Assembly: GCF_011801125.1 (NCBI RefSeq)
Contig: NZ_CP046171.1
Location: 4,526,001-4,590,000 of the forward strand
Origin: Nocardia brasiliensis
GTDB lineage: Bacteria; Actinomycetota; Actinomycetes; Mycobacteriales; Mycobacteriaceae
Reading direction: 5' to 3'
DNA length: 64,000 nucleotides
In this document: piece by piece, positions 46,548 through 55,885 of the stretch
Position numbering within the stretch: the first letter of the stretch is position 1
How the letters are laid out: each line of letters begins with the position of its first letter
Translations under genes and position numbers: made by a program
Notes under the pieces: model-generated
The model's database searches: none
Seen by the model: the letters and a program-made list of their open reading frames with translations, nothing else
Told to the model about the DNA's origin: nothing

Positions 46548-47029
46548 GTCTCTCCCTTCCGCGGTGATGAGAGGACGGTACCGCCGGCTCGCCGAGCCCG
46601 GAGCGGATCGACATCGCTGATTCGTGGTTCCGTTCGCCGACGCGCGCTCCCGCGCCTGCGACCGGCCCCATCGCGCCGGTCGCGGCACCGGGCAACTCCG
46701 GGGTGAACATTACCGTCGGCCGTATCAACGCATTCGAAATCCGTTCGGCACCGGCGAAACCGATGCACCGGACCAGGCCATTCAGCTCGATATGGCTGCG
46801 ACGGTTGGTAACTCAGGGTATACTGCGGTTACGCGGATGATTGTGCGAGACGAAACCCGTTGCGGCGCAAACACGGTGCGTCACGGGTGGTATCGAGATC
46901 GAATCCAGTCGCAGCGAAGTTGTTCGGCCATCAGTCGAATTCTGCTGCCAGCACACCACACTGGCTGTTTGAAGCGAACTGCTCACCGCATCGGGGCCGG
47001 AGTCGGCACGCGGAGAAGAGGAGTTGCCC
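46548..47029. other. 482-base gap without a convincing gene
   Basis: Frames here lack recognisable domains. The region is less GC-rich towards 46790-46960 and presumably holds divergent promoters. A TATACT near 46818 could be a -10 element for the TerD gene with a long leader, but no matching -35 is clear. Confidence 0.35.
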
Positions 47030-47704
47030 ATGCAGCGAATGATCAACGATTCAACCACCCGTATGATGCATGACCACGGCGTCCGAATCGAACGCACCGC
47101 CCCACGGCAGCAACGGATTTCGCGCATCGCGCACACCGGCGCCTATGCGTCCGGGTCGGCGCCGATCCGGCACATCACACCGCCCGTGGGCCGCAGCGCC
47201 ACATTGCGTTACGTGCGCATGGGCCTCGGCTGGGCCCCCTTCGACAACACCGGCGCCCGGCCCGCCGCCGACCTCGACGCCACCGCCCTGCTCTTCGACG
47301 GTCACCGCCTGCTCGACGCCGTCTATTTCGCCCAGCTGAGCTCCGGCGACAACTCGGTGCGCCACCACGGCACCGGTCACCTCGGTGACGGCCTCGGCGA
47401 AAGCGAGATCATCACCGTCGACCTCTCGCGCGCCCATCCGCGCGTCACAACGGTCCTGTTTCTCGTCACCGCCTACGACCGGCACACCCTCGACCGTGTC
47501 CCCGGCGCCTGCTGCCGCCTCGTGGACGGTGTCAGCAGTGCCGAACTGGCCTACCTCGACCTCACCCGTACCGCTCGCACCGGCATGGTGGTCGCCGCGT
47601 TGCACCGCGGCCGCGGCGGCTGGCAGCTGCGCCGCATCGCCCGTCCCATCTCCGCCACCCATCCGCTCGAGGCCGTCCCGCTGATCGCCGACCATCTGGT
47701 GTGA
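47030..47704 (+). CDS. TerD-domain protein
   Basis: 224 aa. After about 55 basic, unordered residues comes a TerD/CABP-like fold: LRYVRMGLGWAPFD, ADLDATALLFDGHRLLDAVY, then the Asp-rich calcium-loop region SSGDNSVRHHGTGHLGDGLG and SEIITVDLSRAHPRVTTVLF. TerD proteins bind calcium and are linked to stress and tellurite resistance. This one stands outside a ter cluster. The ATG at 47030 follows GAGGAG. Confidence 0.88.
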   Translation: MQRMINDSTTRMMHDHGVRIERTAPRQQRISRIAHTGAYASGSAPIRHITPPVGRSATLRYVRMGLGWAPFDNTGARPAADLDATALLFDGHRLLDAVYFAQLSSGDNSVRHHGTGHLGDGLGESEIITVDLSRAHPRVTTVLFLVTAYDRHTLDRVPGACCRLVDGVSSAELAYLDLTRTARTGMVVAALHRGRGGWQLRRIARPISATHPLEAVPLIADHLV

Positions 47705-47716
47705 GCGCGGGCGGGC

Positions 47717-49870
47717 TCACCACCAGCCGAGGATCGGTTGCAGCCTGCGGGCGAGTTCCGGTGCCAGCGAACGGGAGTAGCTGGCCGTGAGGTGGTGTTC
47801 GTCGTGGTAGATCAGGATGTTGCCCTCCACGATCGGGCAGACCTCCGGCTCGCACACCGCGTCGGTGAGGTCGAGCGGGAACACATGGGGAAACGAGGCG
47901 GCGGGCGCGGCGGCCGGGTCGACCGCGTCCAGCGCGTCCGACCGCTTCATGCCACAGCTGATCCGGTCGCCGCCGTGCGCGAGGCAGTCGATGCCGCGGT
48001 AGCGAATCCCGTTGCGCCGCAACCATGGTGTGTCCCGCATCGCGAGCAGCTTCAGGTTGCGATCGGACAGCGCCGACCACACGTCGAGGTATTCGGGCGG
48101 GGTCTCGTCGCCGGCGCCGTCACGCGGGCGGGTGCTCGTGGTGAACACCCAGTCGGGGCGGTCCTCGCCGAGCCGGTCGATCACGTCTCGCGACCAGTCG
48201 CGGCAGTCCGGATTCGGTTCGCCCTTGTAGCTCACCTCTTCGGCGATCGTGAGCGGGCAGCCCATCTTCAAATACACCTCGACGCGGAACTGATGCTCCT
48301 TGCCGAGCAGGTCGAGCGCGGGCACCCAATGCTCGGCATGCGAGCTGCCGGTCACCGCGATGGTTCTGGACGCGGTGACATCGCCGTAGCTACAGGTGAT
48401 CACGTCCCTGGTCAGCCAGTCCGCGATGCACCCGTCGACGCTGGGATAGGCCGCCTCGGCGGGAGCCTCGAACACGGTCGGGCGCATCCGTGCCTCGGGG
48501 ACCTCGGCGCCGGAGGCCAGCGCCTCCGCCCCGGGATAGTGGGCGGCGTCGAGCACGCCGACCGGCCTCGGCGGGTTCGCGCGGACGACGACATGCCAGC
48601 CGAAGCCGACGCCCACCACGCCGAGACCGACCAGCGCGACGGCGACACCGGCGCCGCGGCGATACACCAGCGCGGCGCGGGGCACCGGCTCCCGGGCGGT
48701 CCGCGTACGCAACGGCTCCTCGACCAGGTGATGGGTGAGATAGGCGAGGACCAGCGAGACTCCGATCACCACCGTGCCGTCGGCGAGCCCGATATCGCTG
48801 GTGCCGCGCTCGGTGAGCACGAAAATCAGGATCGGCCAATGCCACAGGTACAGCGGGTAGGCGAGCTCGCCGAGCACCACCATGGGCCGGGAGCCGAGCA
48901 GCCTGCTCGGCAACGGACGCGCCGCGGGTTCGAGTCCGTTGCCCGCCACGATCAACGCGGCGGCTGCCGCGACCGGGAACAAGGCGGCGGGGCCGGGGAA
49001 GGAATTCGCACCGTCGAAGAAGACGCCGCACAGCAACACCGCGGCCGTGCCGAACACCGCGAGCACCCACCGCAGCGCGCGGTGCGGGCGCAGCCACGGC
49101 ACCGCGATCGCCAGCAGCGCACCCACCAGCAGTTCCCATGCCCGTGCGCCGCTGTCGTAGTAGTTCCAGCCCTGCCGGTGCGCGACGCCGAGGGTCGCGT
49201 AGACCAGGGACATGGCCGCGAGACCGCCGAGCACCGACGCGAGCACCAGACGCAGATGCGCGCGATACCCCAGTGATCGGCACACCGCGGCCACCATCGC
49301 GATCATCAGCAGGATCGCCAGATAGAACTGGGTCTGCACCGACATCGACCACAGATGCTGCAGCGGACTCACCGAGGGATCGGCGGCAAGATAGTCCGCC
49401 CAGGACAGCGCCAGGTTCCAATTCTGGTAGTACAGCACCGAAGCCAGCGCCTGATCGACGATGTCGGACCACTGGGTGTAGGGCCGCATCACGGCGGTGG
49501 CCACCAGAACCGCCGCCAGCACCACCAGCAGCGCGGGATACAACCGGCGTGCGGTCCGGCGCACCGTCCACACCACCCCGGTGGCGCCGGACTCCGCGCG
49601 GCGCAACACCATTCCGGTGAAGAAGAAGCCCGACAGCACCAGGAATACGTCGACCCCGCCCGACACCTTTCCGAACCACACGTGGAACACCACGACCAGC
49701 GCGATCGCCACACCACGCAGCCCGTCGAGATCGCGACGGTAGCGCGCGGTATCGGACGGCGCCCGCACCGTGTCGGCAGGAGCGGGCACCGGATCGGCGG
49801 GGGCGATGGTGCGCGGCGGCGCGACCCGTGAATCGCCGGTGACCGTGGCGGCCGCGTCGGAATCGGTCAT
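47717..49870 (-). CDS. OafA-type acyltransferase 3 with SGNH domain
   Basis: 717 aa integral membrane O-acyltransferase. Residues 45-400 are an acyltransferase-3 domain with about ten TMs (RRDLDGLRGVAIALVVVFHV; the His is the catalytic residue). The C-terminal 280 residues are an extracytoplasmic SGNH-like domain with ITGSSHAEHW-type serine block (AVTGSSHAEHWVPALDLLG) and the late Asp/His block YHDEHHLTASY. It probably acylates a cell-surface glycan or lipid. Convergent with terD; 12 bases separate the two stops. Confidence 0.93.
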   Translation of the reverse strand: MTDSDAAATVTGDSRVAPPRTIAPADPVPAPADTVRAPSDTARYRRDLDGLRGVAIALVVVFHVWFGKVSGGVDVFLVLSGFFFTGMVLRRAESGATGVVWTVRRTARRLYPALLVVLAAVLVATAVMRPYTQWSDIVDQALASVLYYQNWNLALSWADYLAADPSVSPLQHLWSMSVQTQFYLAILLMIAMVAAVCRSLGYRAHLRLVLASVLGGLAAMSLVYATLGVAHRQGWNYYDSGARAWELLVGALLAIAVPWLRPHRALRWVLAVFGTAAVLLCGVFFDGANSFPGPAALFPVAAAAALIVAGNGLEPAARPLPSRLLGSRPMVVLGELAYPLYLWHWPILIFVLTERGTSDIGLADGTVVIGVSLVLAYLTHHLVEEPLRTRTAREPVPRAALVYRRGAGVAVALVGLGVVGVGFGWHVVVRANPPRPVGVLDAAHYPGAEALASGAEVPEARMRPTVFEAPAEAAYPSVDGCIADWLTRDVITCSYGDVTASRTIAVTGSSHAEHWVPALDLLGKEHQFRVEVYLKMGCPLTIAEEVSYKGEPNPDCRDWSRDVIDRLGEDRPDWVFTTSTRPRDGAGDETPPEYLDVWSALSDRNLKLLAMRDTPWLRRNGIRYRGIDCLAHGGDRISCGMKRSDALDAVDPAAAPAASFPHVFPLDLTDAVCEPEVCPIVEGNILIYHDEHHLTASYSRSLAPELARRLQPILGWW

Positions 49871-50082
49871 GAGCGCCGCGCGCCTCGCTGCGAGGTCAGC
49901 GCGGCCGGTCCGGGCGAATCAGGTATGCGACGCACCCTATTCTCCTATCACGTCGGTCGGCTGCGGTCATATCCGCGATAGCGACGAGTGTGCCCATCGT
50001 CTCATTCGCATGCCGCCAAACGTAGCCTGACGGAATCCCGGATTTGCGAGTTGTTAACGCTGGATCCGTATGGTTCGCACAC

Positions 50083-51249
50083 ATGAGTCGTCGACAGTGG
50101 TGCACCTGGCTGGCCCTCACCGCGGTAACCGTCGGCGCCGCATGGTTTTTGGACAAGGTGGGCTTTCCGGCGCCGCAGATGATCTTGGCGATGCTGGTCG
50201 GCGCGGTACTGGCGCTGGTCGGCAGATTGCCCGCGCCGTTGCCCGCCGATGTGTCGCTCGGCACACAGGCGATGCTCGGCGTGCTGATGGGCAGCTACCT
50301 CCAGGTGAAGCTGCTCACCCGGATCGGCTGGGCGATCGTGCCGGTCACGGCGGTCGCCGCGGGCAGCCTGATCGCCAGTTGCGCGGCGGCCTACGTGTTC
50401 TCGCGGGTGACCAAGATCGATCTCGCCACCTCGACACTGGGCATGATCGCCGGCGGTTCGGCGGCGGTGGTGGCGGCCGCGGACGAGGCGGGCGCCGACG
50501 CGAGGATCGTCGCGTTCATGCAGTACCTGCGGGTCGGCATCGTCGTGCTCACCGCGCCGCTGGTCGCCACGCTGATCCGGGACGGGGATCGCGCCGCCGA
50601 CGGTCCGCTCCTAGACGCGCACGCCGCGGCCGACGCCGCACTGCCGGGCTGGGTGGCCGTGGGGCGCGGTGACCAGGTGGCCGGGCTATCGATCGCGATC
50701 GTGCTCGCCATCGCGGGGATCTGGCTCGGCCGCCGACTGCGCCTGCCCAACGCGCCGCTGATCGGGCCGATGCTGATCACGGCGGTGCTCACCACCACCG
50801 GATTGACCCATGGTTTCGCGCCGACCAACCTGTTCCGGGACGTGCTGTTCGTGCTGATCGGCTTCGAGGTCGGCGCGCGCTTCACCAAACCGGTGGTGCG
50901 CCAGATGTTCCGGCTGATCCCGGCGATGGTGGCCGCCATCGTCGCGCTGTGCGCGTCGGTCGGCGGGGTCGCCGCGGCGGTCGCGGTCCTGGCCGGACTC
51001 GAGTACTCCGACGTCTATCTCGCCACCACACCGGGCGGCATCAACGCGGTGCTCGGCATCGCGGAATCGTTGAACGGCAACCTCACCCTGATCGCGGGCG
51101 CGCAAAGCCTGCGCCTGTTCGTCATGGTGCTGGCGCTGCCGGTGGTGCTGCGAGTGCTGCGCGAGCGGGAGCCGCGCGCCGAGGCGGACCCCGAATGTCC
51201 GGCCACCGCCGCGTCGGTCCCGGACGCGACGGCAGGTAACCAGCGCTGA
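50083..51249 (+). CDS. AbrB-family membrane protein (putative ammonia monooxygenase type)
   Basis: 388 aa with two repeats of several membrane segments: FPAPQMILAMLVGAVLALVG in the first half and LPNAPLIGPMLITAVLTTTG in the second. TTPGGINAVLGIAESLNGNL matches the conserved AbrB/PF05145 pattern. The older name regulator of aidB or ammonia monooxygenase has no enzymatic support. The ATG at 50083 is preferred. It stands alone. Confidence 0.85.
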   Translation: MSRRQWCTWLALTAVTVGAAWFLDKVGFPAPQMILAMLVGAVLALVGRLPAPLPADVSLGTQAMLGVLMGSYLQVKLLTRIGWAIVPVTAVAAGSLIASCAAAYVFSRVTKIDLATSTLGMIAGGSAAVVAAADEAGADARIVAFMQYLRVGIVVLTAPLVATLIRDGDRAADGPLLDAHAAADAALPGWVAVGRGDQVAGLSIAIVLAIAGIWLGRRLRLPNAPLIGPMLITAVLTTTGLTHGFAPTNLFRDVLFVLIGFEVGARFTKPVVRQMFRLIPAMVAAIVALCASVGGVAAAVAVLAGLEYSDVYLATTPGGINAVLGIAESLNGNLTLIAGAQSLRLFVMVLALPVVLRVLREREPRAEADPECPATAASVPDATAGNQR

Positions 51250-51253
51250 GCGG

Positions 51254-52273
51254 TCAGCTGACCTTGTCGGCGCGACCGAGCGCGGCGGCCAGATCCTCCA
51301 GCAGCGGCGCGGCCCCCGCATGCGAGAACCGGAACACCGGCTGCCAGTCGGCGACCTGCCCCGCGCGCACCGCGGGCAGGCCGCGCCACACCGGATTGGC
51401 GTCGAGCGCCTCCAGCGACATCGCGGCGGCGCGACGGTCGAGCAGGATCAGATCGGCGTGATATTTGTCGGTGTGCTCCCAGCTGAGTTCCTCGAAGAAG
51501 CCGTCGGCCGCGACGGTGTCGGGCACCACCAACTCGACGCCGAGTTCGGCGAAGTAGCTCAGATCGGCGGACATCCTCGGGTCGGACACGTAGAAGATGC
51601 CCGGTGCGGCCGAGGCCGCCATCACGCGCAGGCCCGGACGCCGGGCCACCGCCTCGCGCACCGACCGCACGGCGGCGTCGAAGCGCTGCTCGGCCCGCGC
51701 CGGACCGGGCGCGCGCAGGTCCGCGCCGAGCGCGACGGCCAGCTCCCCGTAGCGGGTGATCAGCTGCGGCACCGTTTTCCGAGCGATCCGCACCGCGACG
51801 ACGTTGGGGTTGATGGCCAGGATCTTGTCCTTGCTCGAATCCGGGACGTACCAGAGCCGATCCGGCACGTATTCGTCGGTGATGAGCAGGTCGGGTTCGA
51901 GGCTCGCGTACTTCTCCAGATTGAACTCGCCCCAGTTGTTGCCGAGCACGCTCACCCGCGTGACGTCCAGGTCGCCCGCGAGCGGGGAGGCCGCGCCGGC
52001 GGGGGTGAGCGCTTCGCCGAACACACCGACGAGGCGATCCTGGAGACCGTAGTCGGCGAGCAGGCCGGCCGAGCCCCCGAAGGCGACGATCCGGCTCGGG
52101 ATCCCGTCGGTGTGCACCGTGCTGCCGCGATCATCGGTGAAGCTCCAGCTACCGGACCCCGCGGACGGATCGTCCGCGGGCGACCGGCCGGTGCACGCGG
52201 CCGCGAGGGCGCCGAGGCCGACTGCGCAGGTGGTGGCGAGCAGACGACGGCGGGATAGCTGGATTGTGTCCAT
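51254..52273 (-). CDS. Ferric-siderophore ABC transporter substrate-binding lipoprotein (first)
   Basis: About 339 aa FecB/FhuD-like class III binding protein. The twin-arginine leader SRRRLLATTC continues to a lipobox LAAACTG, indicating Tat export of a lipoprotein. The mature part has the helical-backbone binding fold (IVAFGGSAGLLADYGLQDRL; EPDLLITDEY). An IdeR-like box lies 23 bases upstream. It is not next to its permeases; the FepDGC-type genes are at 55-58 kb, with a second binding protein. An ATG at 52282 is the alternative start. Confidence 0.9.
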   Translation of the reverse strand: MDTIQLSRRRLLATTCAVGLGALAAACTGRSPADDPSAGSGSWSFTDDRGSTVHTDGIPSRIVAFGGSAGLLADYGLQDRLVGVFGEALTPAGAASPLAGDLDVTRVSVLGNNWGEFNLEKYASLEPDLLITDEYVPDRLWYVPDSSKDKILAINPNVVAVRIARKTVPQLITRYGELAVALGADLRAPGPARAEQRFDAAVRSVREAVARRPGLRVMAASAAPGIFYVSDPRMSADLSYFAELGVELVVPDTVAADGFFEELSWEHTDKYHADLILLDRRAAAMSLEALDANPVWRGLPAVRAGQVADWQPVFRFSHAGAAPLLEDLAAALGRADKVS

Positions 52274-52295
52274 GACCGCCATTAGAACACATCAG

Positions 52296-52314
52296 TTAGG
52301 CAAGCCTTACCTCG
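52296..52314. promoter_or_regulatory. IdeR/DtxR-type iron box
   Basis: TTAGGCAAGCCTTACCTCG matches the iron-box consensus at about 13 of 19 positions, including both half-site cores. It lies 23 bases before the binding-protein gene start on the minus strand, and about 87 bases before the divergent endoglycoceramidase gene. Confidence 0.65.
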
Positions 52315-52400
52315 ATGCGACGCCGAATCGATCGATCCCCACTGCGCAACTGGGGACGCCGAACCTGGAGCCGATCGAACTGGACATGTGACCATTAAGT

Positions 52401-53915
52401 ATGCGTATCGGGATGAAACGGACAGTGGCCACGGCTCGTACCCGCGGCCGACGATGGGTGGCCGGCGCCGTCGCGATGATCGGATGTTCGATGCTGATCG
52501 CCACTCCCGCCCAGGCCGCACCACCCCAGCCCGCGCAGGCGCTGAGTCGGATCCAGGCCGAGGGCGCCTATCTCGTGGACGCCCATGGCCGGAAGATGTT
52601 GCTGCACGGCGTCAACAACGTCGACAAGGACGCGCCCTACGTCGAGCCCGGCGACGGCTTCACGGTCACCGACGAGGATGCCGCGCTGCTCGCCGGGCAC
52701 GGGTTCAACACGGTGCGCCTCGGCGTGAACTTCGCCGGGCTCATGCCCACCCGGGGCGTCGTCGACACCGCCTACCTGGACCGGGTCGCGAAGGTCGTCG
52801 ATACCCTTGCGGCACACGGCATCTACACCTTGCTCGACAACCATCAGGACGGCCTGTCGAAGATCTGGGGCGGCAACGGTTTCCCGGAATGGTCACTGCG
52901 CGCCCGGCCGGGCAAGCTGGAACCGAACCCGGGCTTCCCGCTGTACTACCTGATGCCGAGCATGAACCGCGGCTGGGACGAGGTGTGGGACAACAGCAAT
53001 GGCGTGCTCGACCACCTCGGCACGGCGCTGGCCGCGTTGGCCGAGAAGGTCAAAGGCCGCACCGGCGTGCTCGGCCTCGAATTGCTGAACGAGCCGTGGC
53101 CCGGATCGGCGTTCCTCAGCTGCTTTCCCGACGGCTGCCCGCGCTTCGACGCCAAATACCAGGCGGCGATGCAGAAGCTGACCGATGCGGTGCGCGCCGC
53201 CGACGCGAAGCTGCCGATCTTCTGGGAGCCCAACGTGACCTGGAACGAGACGATGCCCTCGCATCTGGGGAAGAATCCGCCGATCACCTCCCCCGATATC
53301 GTGTTCGCCCCGCACGACTACTGCATTCCGAGCCAGCTGGCGATCTACCTCGGACTGCCCGAGGAACTGCGCGGGGTGTGCCCGGTACAGCAGGACAAGA
53401 CCTGGGGCAATATCGACTCCTTCGCCCGGCGCACCGGAATCCCCACGCTGGTCACCGAATTCGGCGACGGGGACGCCACCGTGCTGCGCAACACGCTGAC
53501 CCGTGCCGACGAACGCTTCATCGGCTGGCACTACTGGCACTACACGTCGCGCTTCGGGCCGGGCGGCCCCAAGCCGGACCCGTTCCTCGGCGCCATCGGA
53601 CAAGACCTGGTGCGCACCTATCCCCGCGCGACGGCGGGCACTCCGGGGCGGCCGATATTCGACCCGGCCACAGGAGATTTCGCATACCGATACACACCGC
53701 AGCCCGCCTCGGCGCCCACCGAGATCTACGTGTCCGACCTGCACTACCCGAACGGCTACGAGATTCGCGTCGAGGGCGGCAAGGTGACCGCCGCGGCCGG
53801 TGCCCGGATCGTCACGGTCGAGGCGACCGGCTCGGCACCGGTGACGATCCAGATCCATCGGCCCGGATCGAAGGGGACGACAGTGCCCACCGAGCCGATC
53901 AGCGGCGGTCGCTGA
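52401..53915 (+). CDS. Secreted GH5 endoglycoceramidase-like glycosidase
   Basis: 504 aa with a signal peptide ending ATPAQAAPP. GH5 motifs: LHGVNNVDKDAPY (near residue 67), the acid/base Glu in LELLNEPWPG near 235, APHDYC, and the nucleophile Glu in LVTEFGDGDAT near 353. A C-terminal beta domain completes the layout of Rhodococcus-type endoglycoceramidases, which release oligosaccharides from glycosphingolipids. It is placed between two ferric-siderophore binding-protein genes and followed by a very strong terminator. The host-lipid substrate is inferred from family. Confidence 0.88.
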   Translation: MRIGMKRTVATARTRGRRWVAGAVAMIGCSMLIATPAQAAPPQPAQALSRIQAEGAYLVDAHGRKMLLHGVNNVDKDAPYVEPGDGFTVTDEDAALLAGHGFNTVRLGVNFAGLMPTRGVVDTAYLDRVAKVVDTLAAHGIYTLLDNHQDGLSKIWGGNGFPEWSLRARPGKLEPNPGFPLYYLMPSMNRGWDEVWDNSNGVLDHLGTALAALAEKVKGRTGVLGLELLNEPWPGSAFLSCFPDGCPRFDAKYQAAMQKLTDAVRAADAKLPIFWEPNVTWNETMPSHLGKNPPITSPDIVFAPHDYCIPSQLAIYLGLPEELRGVCPVQQDKTWGNIDSFARRTGIPTLVTEFGDGDATVLRNTLTRADERFIGWHYWHYTSRFGPGGPKPDPFLGAIGQDLVRTYPRATAGTPGRPIFDPATGDFAYRYTPQPASAPTEIYVSDLHYPNGYEIRVEGGKVTAAAGARIVTVEATGSAPVTIQIHRPGSKGTTVPTEPISGGR

Positions 53916-53923
53916 TCGGCCCC

Positions 53924-53965
53924 CGCGGCAACGCCGTCCGGTCGCGGCCGGACGGCGTTGCCGCG
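53924..53965. terminator. Strong bidirectional terminator
   Basis: A perfect 18-bp stem (53924-53941 with 53948-53965) with a six-base loop between the convergent endoglycoceramidase and binding-protein genes. Confidence 0.8.
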
Positions 53966-53969
53966 CAGG

Positions 53970-54965
53970 TCATTTGAAGCGGGCCTCGAGCAGGTCGAGG
54001 GTGTGCATGGCGTTGCGGTAGTCCGGGCGCTGGCTGGTCGGCGGCAACTCGTAGAGCTGGCCCGACTGGAACGACGGCAGCTTGGCCAGCAACGGATCCT
54101 GCTTCAGCTGTTCGACCGTGCGGCCGCCGTCGAGTTGCACGACGAACAGCGCGGGCGCGTCGACCACCGTGGTCAGCAGTTCCTGGCTGAACGCGACCCA
54201 GTCCGCGGCCGCGGCGCGAGTCGGGTTGCCCGCCTTGGCCTCCACCTGGGTGTCGATGGTGAAGCCGACATCGGTGAGCAGCGTGGCCAGCGGCGTGCCG
54301 GGGGCGATCACCGACGGCTTAAGGTCCTTGCGCGACTGGAAGACCGAGACCGCGCCCTGCGGCGGCTTGATCGCGGACCTGACCTTCGCGACCTTGTCCC
54401 GGTACGCGGTGATCAGCGCGTCCACCTTGTCGGTGCGACCGATGGTCTCGGCCACCACTCTCAGCTGATCCTGCCAATTGTCGAGCGTGGTCGGCACCAG
54501 CACGGTCGGCGCGATGGCCGACAACTGGTCGTAGGCCTGCAGCGACTGCTGACCCGGGTAGCCCTGGCCGCCGCCGATGATCAGATCCGGCTGCTGGGCG
54601 GCGATGAACTCGAGGTTGATGTCGTCGCCGGACGGAAGTAGCGCGGTCCCTTGCTTTTTGGCGTCCGCGTCCCAGGCGGCCGGGAACTCGCCCGGTCGCA
54701 GCGTAACGCCGAGCACCCGCGGATCGGCGGCCTTGACGTTGGCGCCGAGGTCGAACAGATAGCCGGCGAGCGCGCCGTTGACGACGGCGATGCGCTGTGG
54801 TTCGGCGGGCACCGTCACCGCGCCGCGCTCGGTCCGCACCTGCCGGGTGGCGCCGTTGTCCGGTGCGTCCGAGCCGGAACTGCTGCAACCGGCCACCGCG
54901 ACGAGCGCGAGGATCAGTAGGGCGACGGCGGCGCGCAGCCGGGCCGTCATGCGGGACAACGTCAT
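53970..54965 (-). CDS. Ferric-siderophore ABC transporter substrate-binding lipoprotein (second)
   Basis: 331 aa FepB/FecB-like lipoprotein (lipobox VAGCSSS, Cys near residue 27) with the class III fold (RIAVVNGALAGYLFDLGANV; EFIAAQQPDLIIGGGQGYPG). GAAGGAA lies before the ATG at 54965. It is downstream of and co-directional with the ATPase and permease genes, 48 bases from the ATPase stop, so it is the dedicated binding protein of that operon. Confidence 0.92.
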   Translation of the reverse strand: MTLSRMTARLRAAVALLILALVAVAGCSSSGSDAPDNGATRQVRTERGAVTVPAEPQRIAVVNGALAGYLFDLGANVKAADPRVLGVTLRPGEFPAAWDADAKKQGTALLPSGDDINLEFIAAQQPDLIIGGGQGYPGQQSLQAYDQLSAIAPTVLVPTTLDNWQDQLRVVAETIGRTDKVDALITAYRDKVAKVRSAIKPPQGAVSVFQSRKDLKPSVIAPGTPLATLLTDVGFTIDTQVEAKAGNPTRAAAADWVAFSQELLTTVVDAPALFVVQLDGGRTVEQLKQDPLLAKLPSFQSGQLYELPPTSQRPDYRNAMHTLDLLEARFK

Positions 54966-55013
54966 GGATCGGTGTTCCTTCTTCTCTTGGTAGTGGGCAA
55001 GCTCATTCGCGGC

Positions 55014-55862
55014 TCAGCCGACGCGCGCGGCGTTCTCCGCCAGCGGAATAACCAGGGGTGCACCGGTTTCCGGGTCGTCGATGATCCGGCACCCGAGATC
55101 GAAGACCTCGCGCACCAATTCGGCGGTCACGATCTGCCCGGGCGGGCCCGCGGCGACCACCTTGCCGTCCTTCATCGCGATGAGATGACCCGCGTAACGG
55201 AAGGCGTGGTTGAGGTCGTGCAGGACGGCGACCACGGTGCGGCCGGAATCACGATGGAGCGCGCGGCACAGATCGAGCAGGTGGATCTGGTGGGCGATGT
55301 CGAGGTAGGTGGTCGGTTCGTCGAGCAGGATCACCGGGGTGTCCTGGGCGAGCACCATGGCGATCCACACGCGCTGGCGCTGGCCGCCGGACAGCTCGTC
55401 GACCGGGCGCGCCGACAGCTGCGTGACACCGGTCGCGGCCATCGCCGCGGCCACCGCCGCCGCGTCGGCCTGCGACCACTGCCGCAGCAGCGACTGATGC
55501 GGATACCGGCCGCGGGCGACCAGATCGGCGACCCGGATGCCGTCCGGGGCGATCGAGGACTGCGGCAGCAGGCCGATCCGGCGGGCCACCTCCTTGGCCG
55601 GATAGGTGGCGATGGACTTGCCGTCCAACAGCACCGCACCGGATTCGGGGGCGAGCAGGCGCGCCAGCGCGCGCAGCAGGGTCGACTTTCCGCACGCGTT
55701 CGGGCCGATGACGACGGTGAACTCACCGTCGGGCACCTCGACCGACAGCTGCTCGCTGATGGTGCGGCCGCGGTAGCCCAGCCGGACCCGATCGGCCCGC
55801 AGCGCCGCCGGTTTCGGGTCGCCGGCGCCGGGTGCCACCGGGGCGTCGTTGTTTTCGCTCAT
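55014..55862 (-). CDS. Ferric-siderophore ABC transporter ATPase (FepC-like)
   Basis: 282 aa. Walker A GPNACGKSTLLRAL, signature LSGGQRQRVWIAMVLAQ, Walker B VILLDEPTTYLDIAHQIHLL and switch VLHDLNHAFRYAGHLIAM give the FecE/FepC class. It powers uptake of iron-siderophore complexes through the two permeases encoded upstream. Start at ATG 55862 (MSENND). Probably iron-repressed through the box at 57986. Confidence 0.95.
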   Translation of the reverse strand: MSENNDAPVAPGAGDPKPAALRADRVRLGYRGRTISEQLSVEVPDGEFTVVIGPNACGKSTLLRALARLLAPESGAVLLDGKSIATYPAKEVARRIGLLPQSSIAPDGIRVADLVARGRYPHQSLLRQWSQADAAAVAAAMAATGVTQLSARPVDELSGGQRQRVWIAMVLAQDTPVILLDEPTTYLDIAHQIHLLDLCRALHRDSGRTVVAVLHDLNHAFRYAGHLIAMKDGKVVAAGPPGQIVTAELVREVFDLGCRIIDDPETGAPLVIPLAENAARVG

Positions 55863-55885
55863 CTTCGTTTCCTCAGTTCCTGCAC

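Noticed and set aside
47738..49276. 512-codon plus-strand frame opposite the acyltransferase
   Set aside because: Arg/Gly/His-rich antisense translation without any domain.
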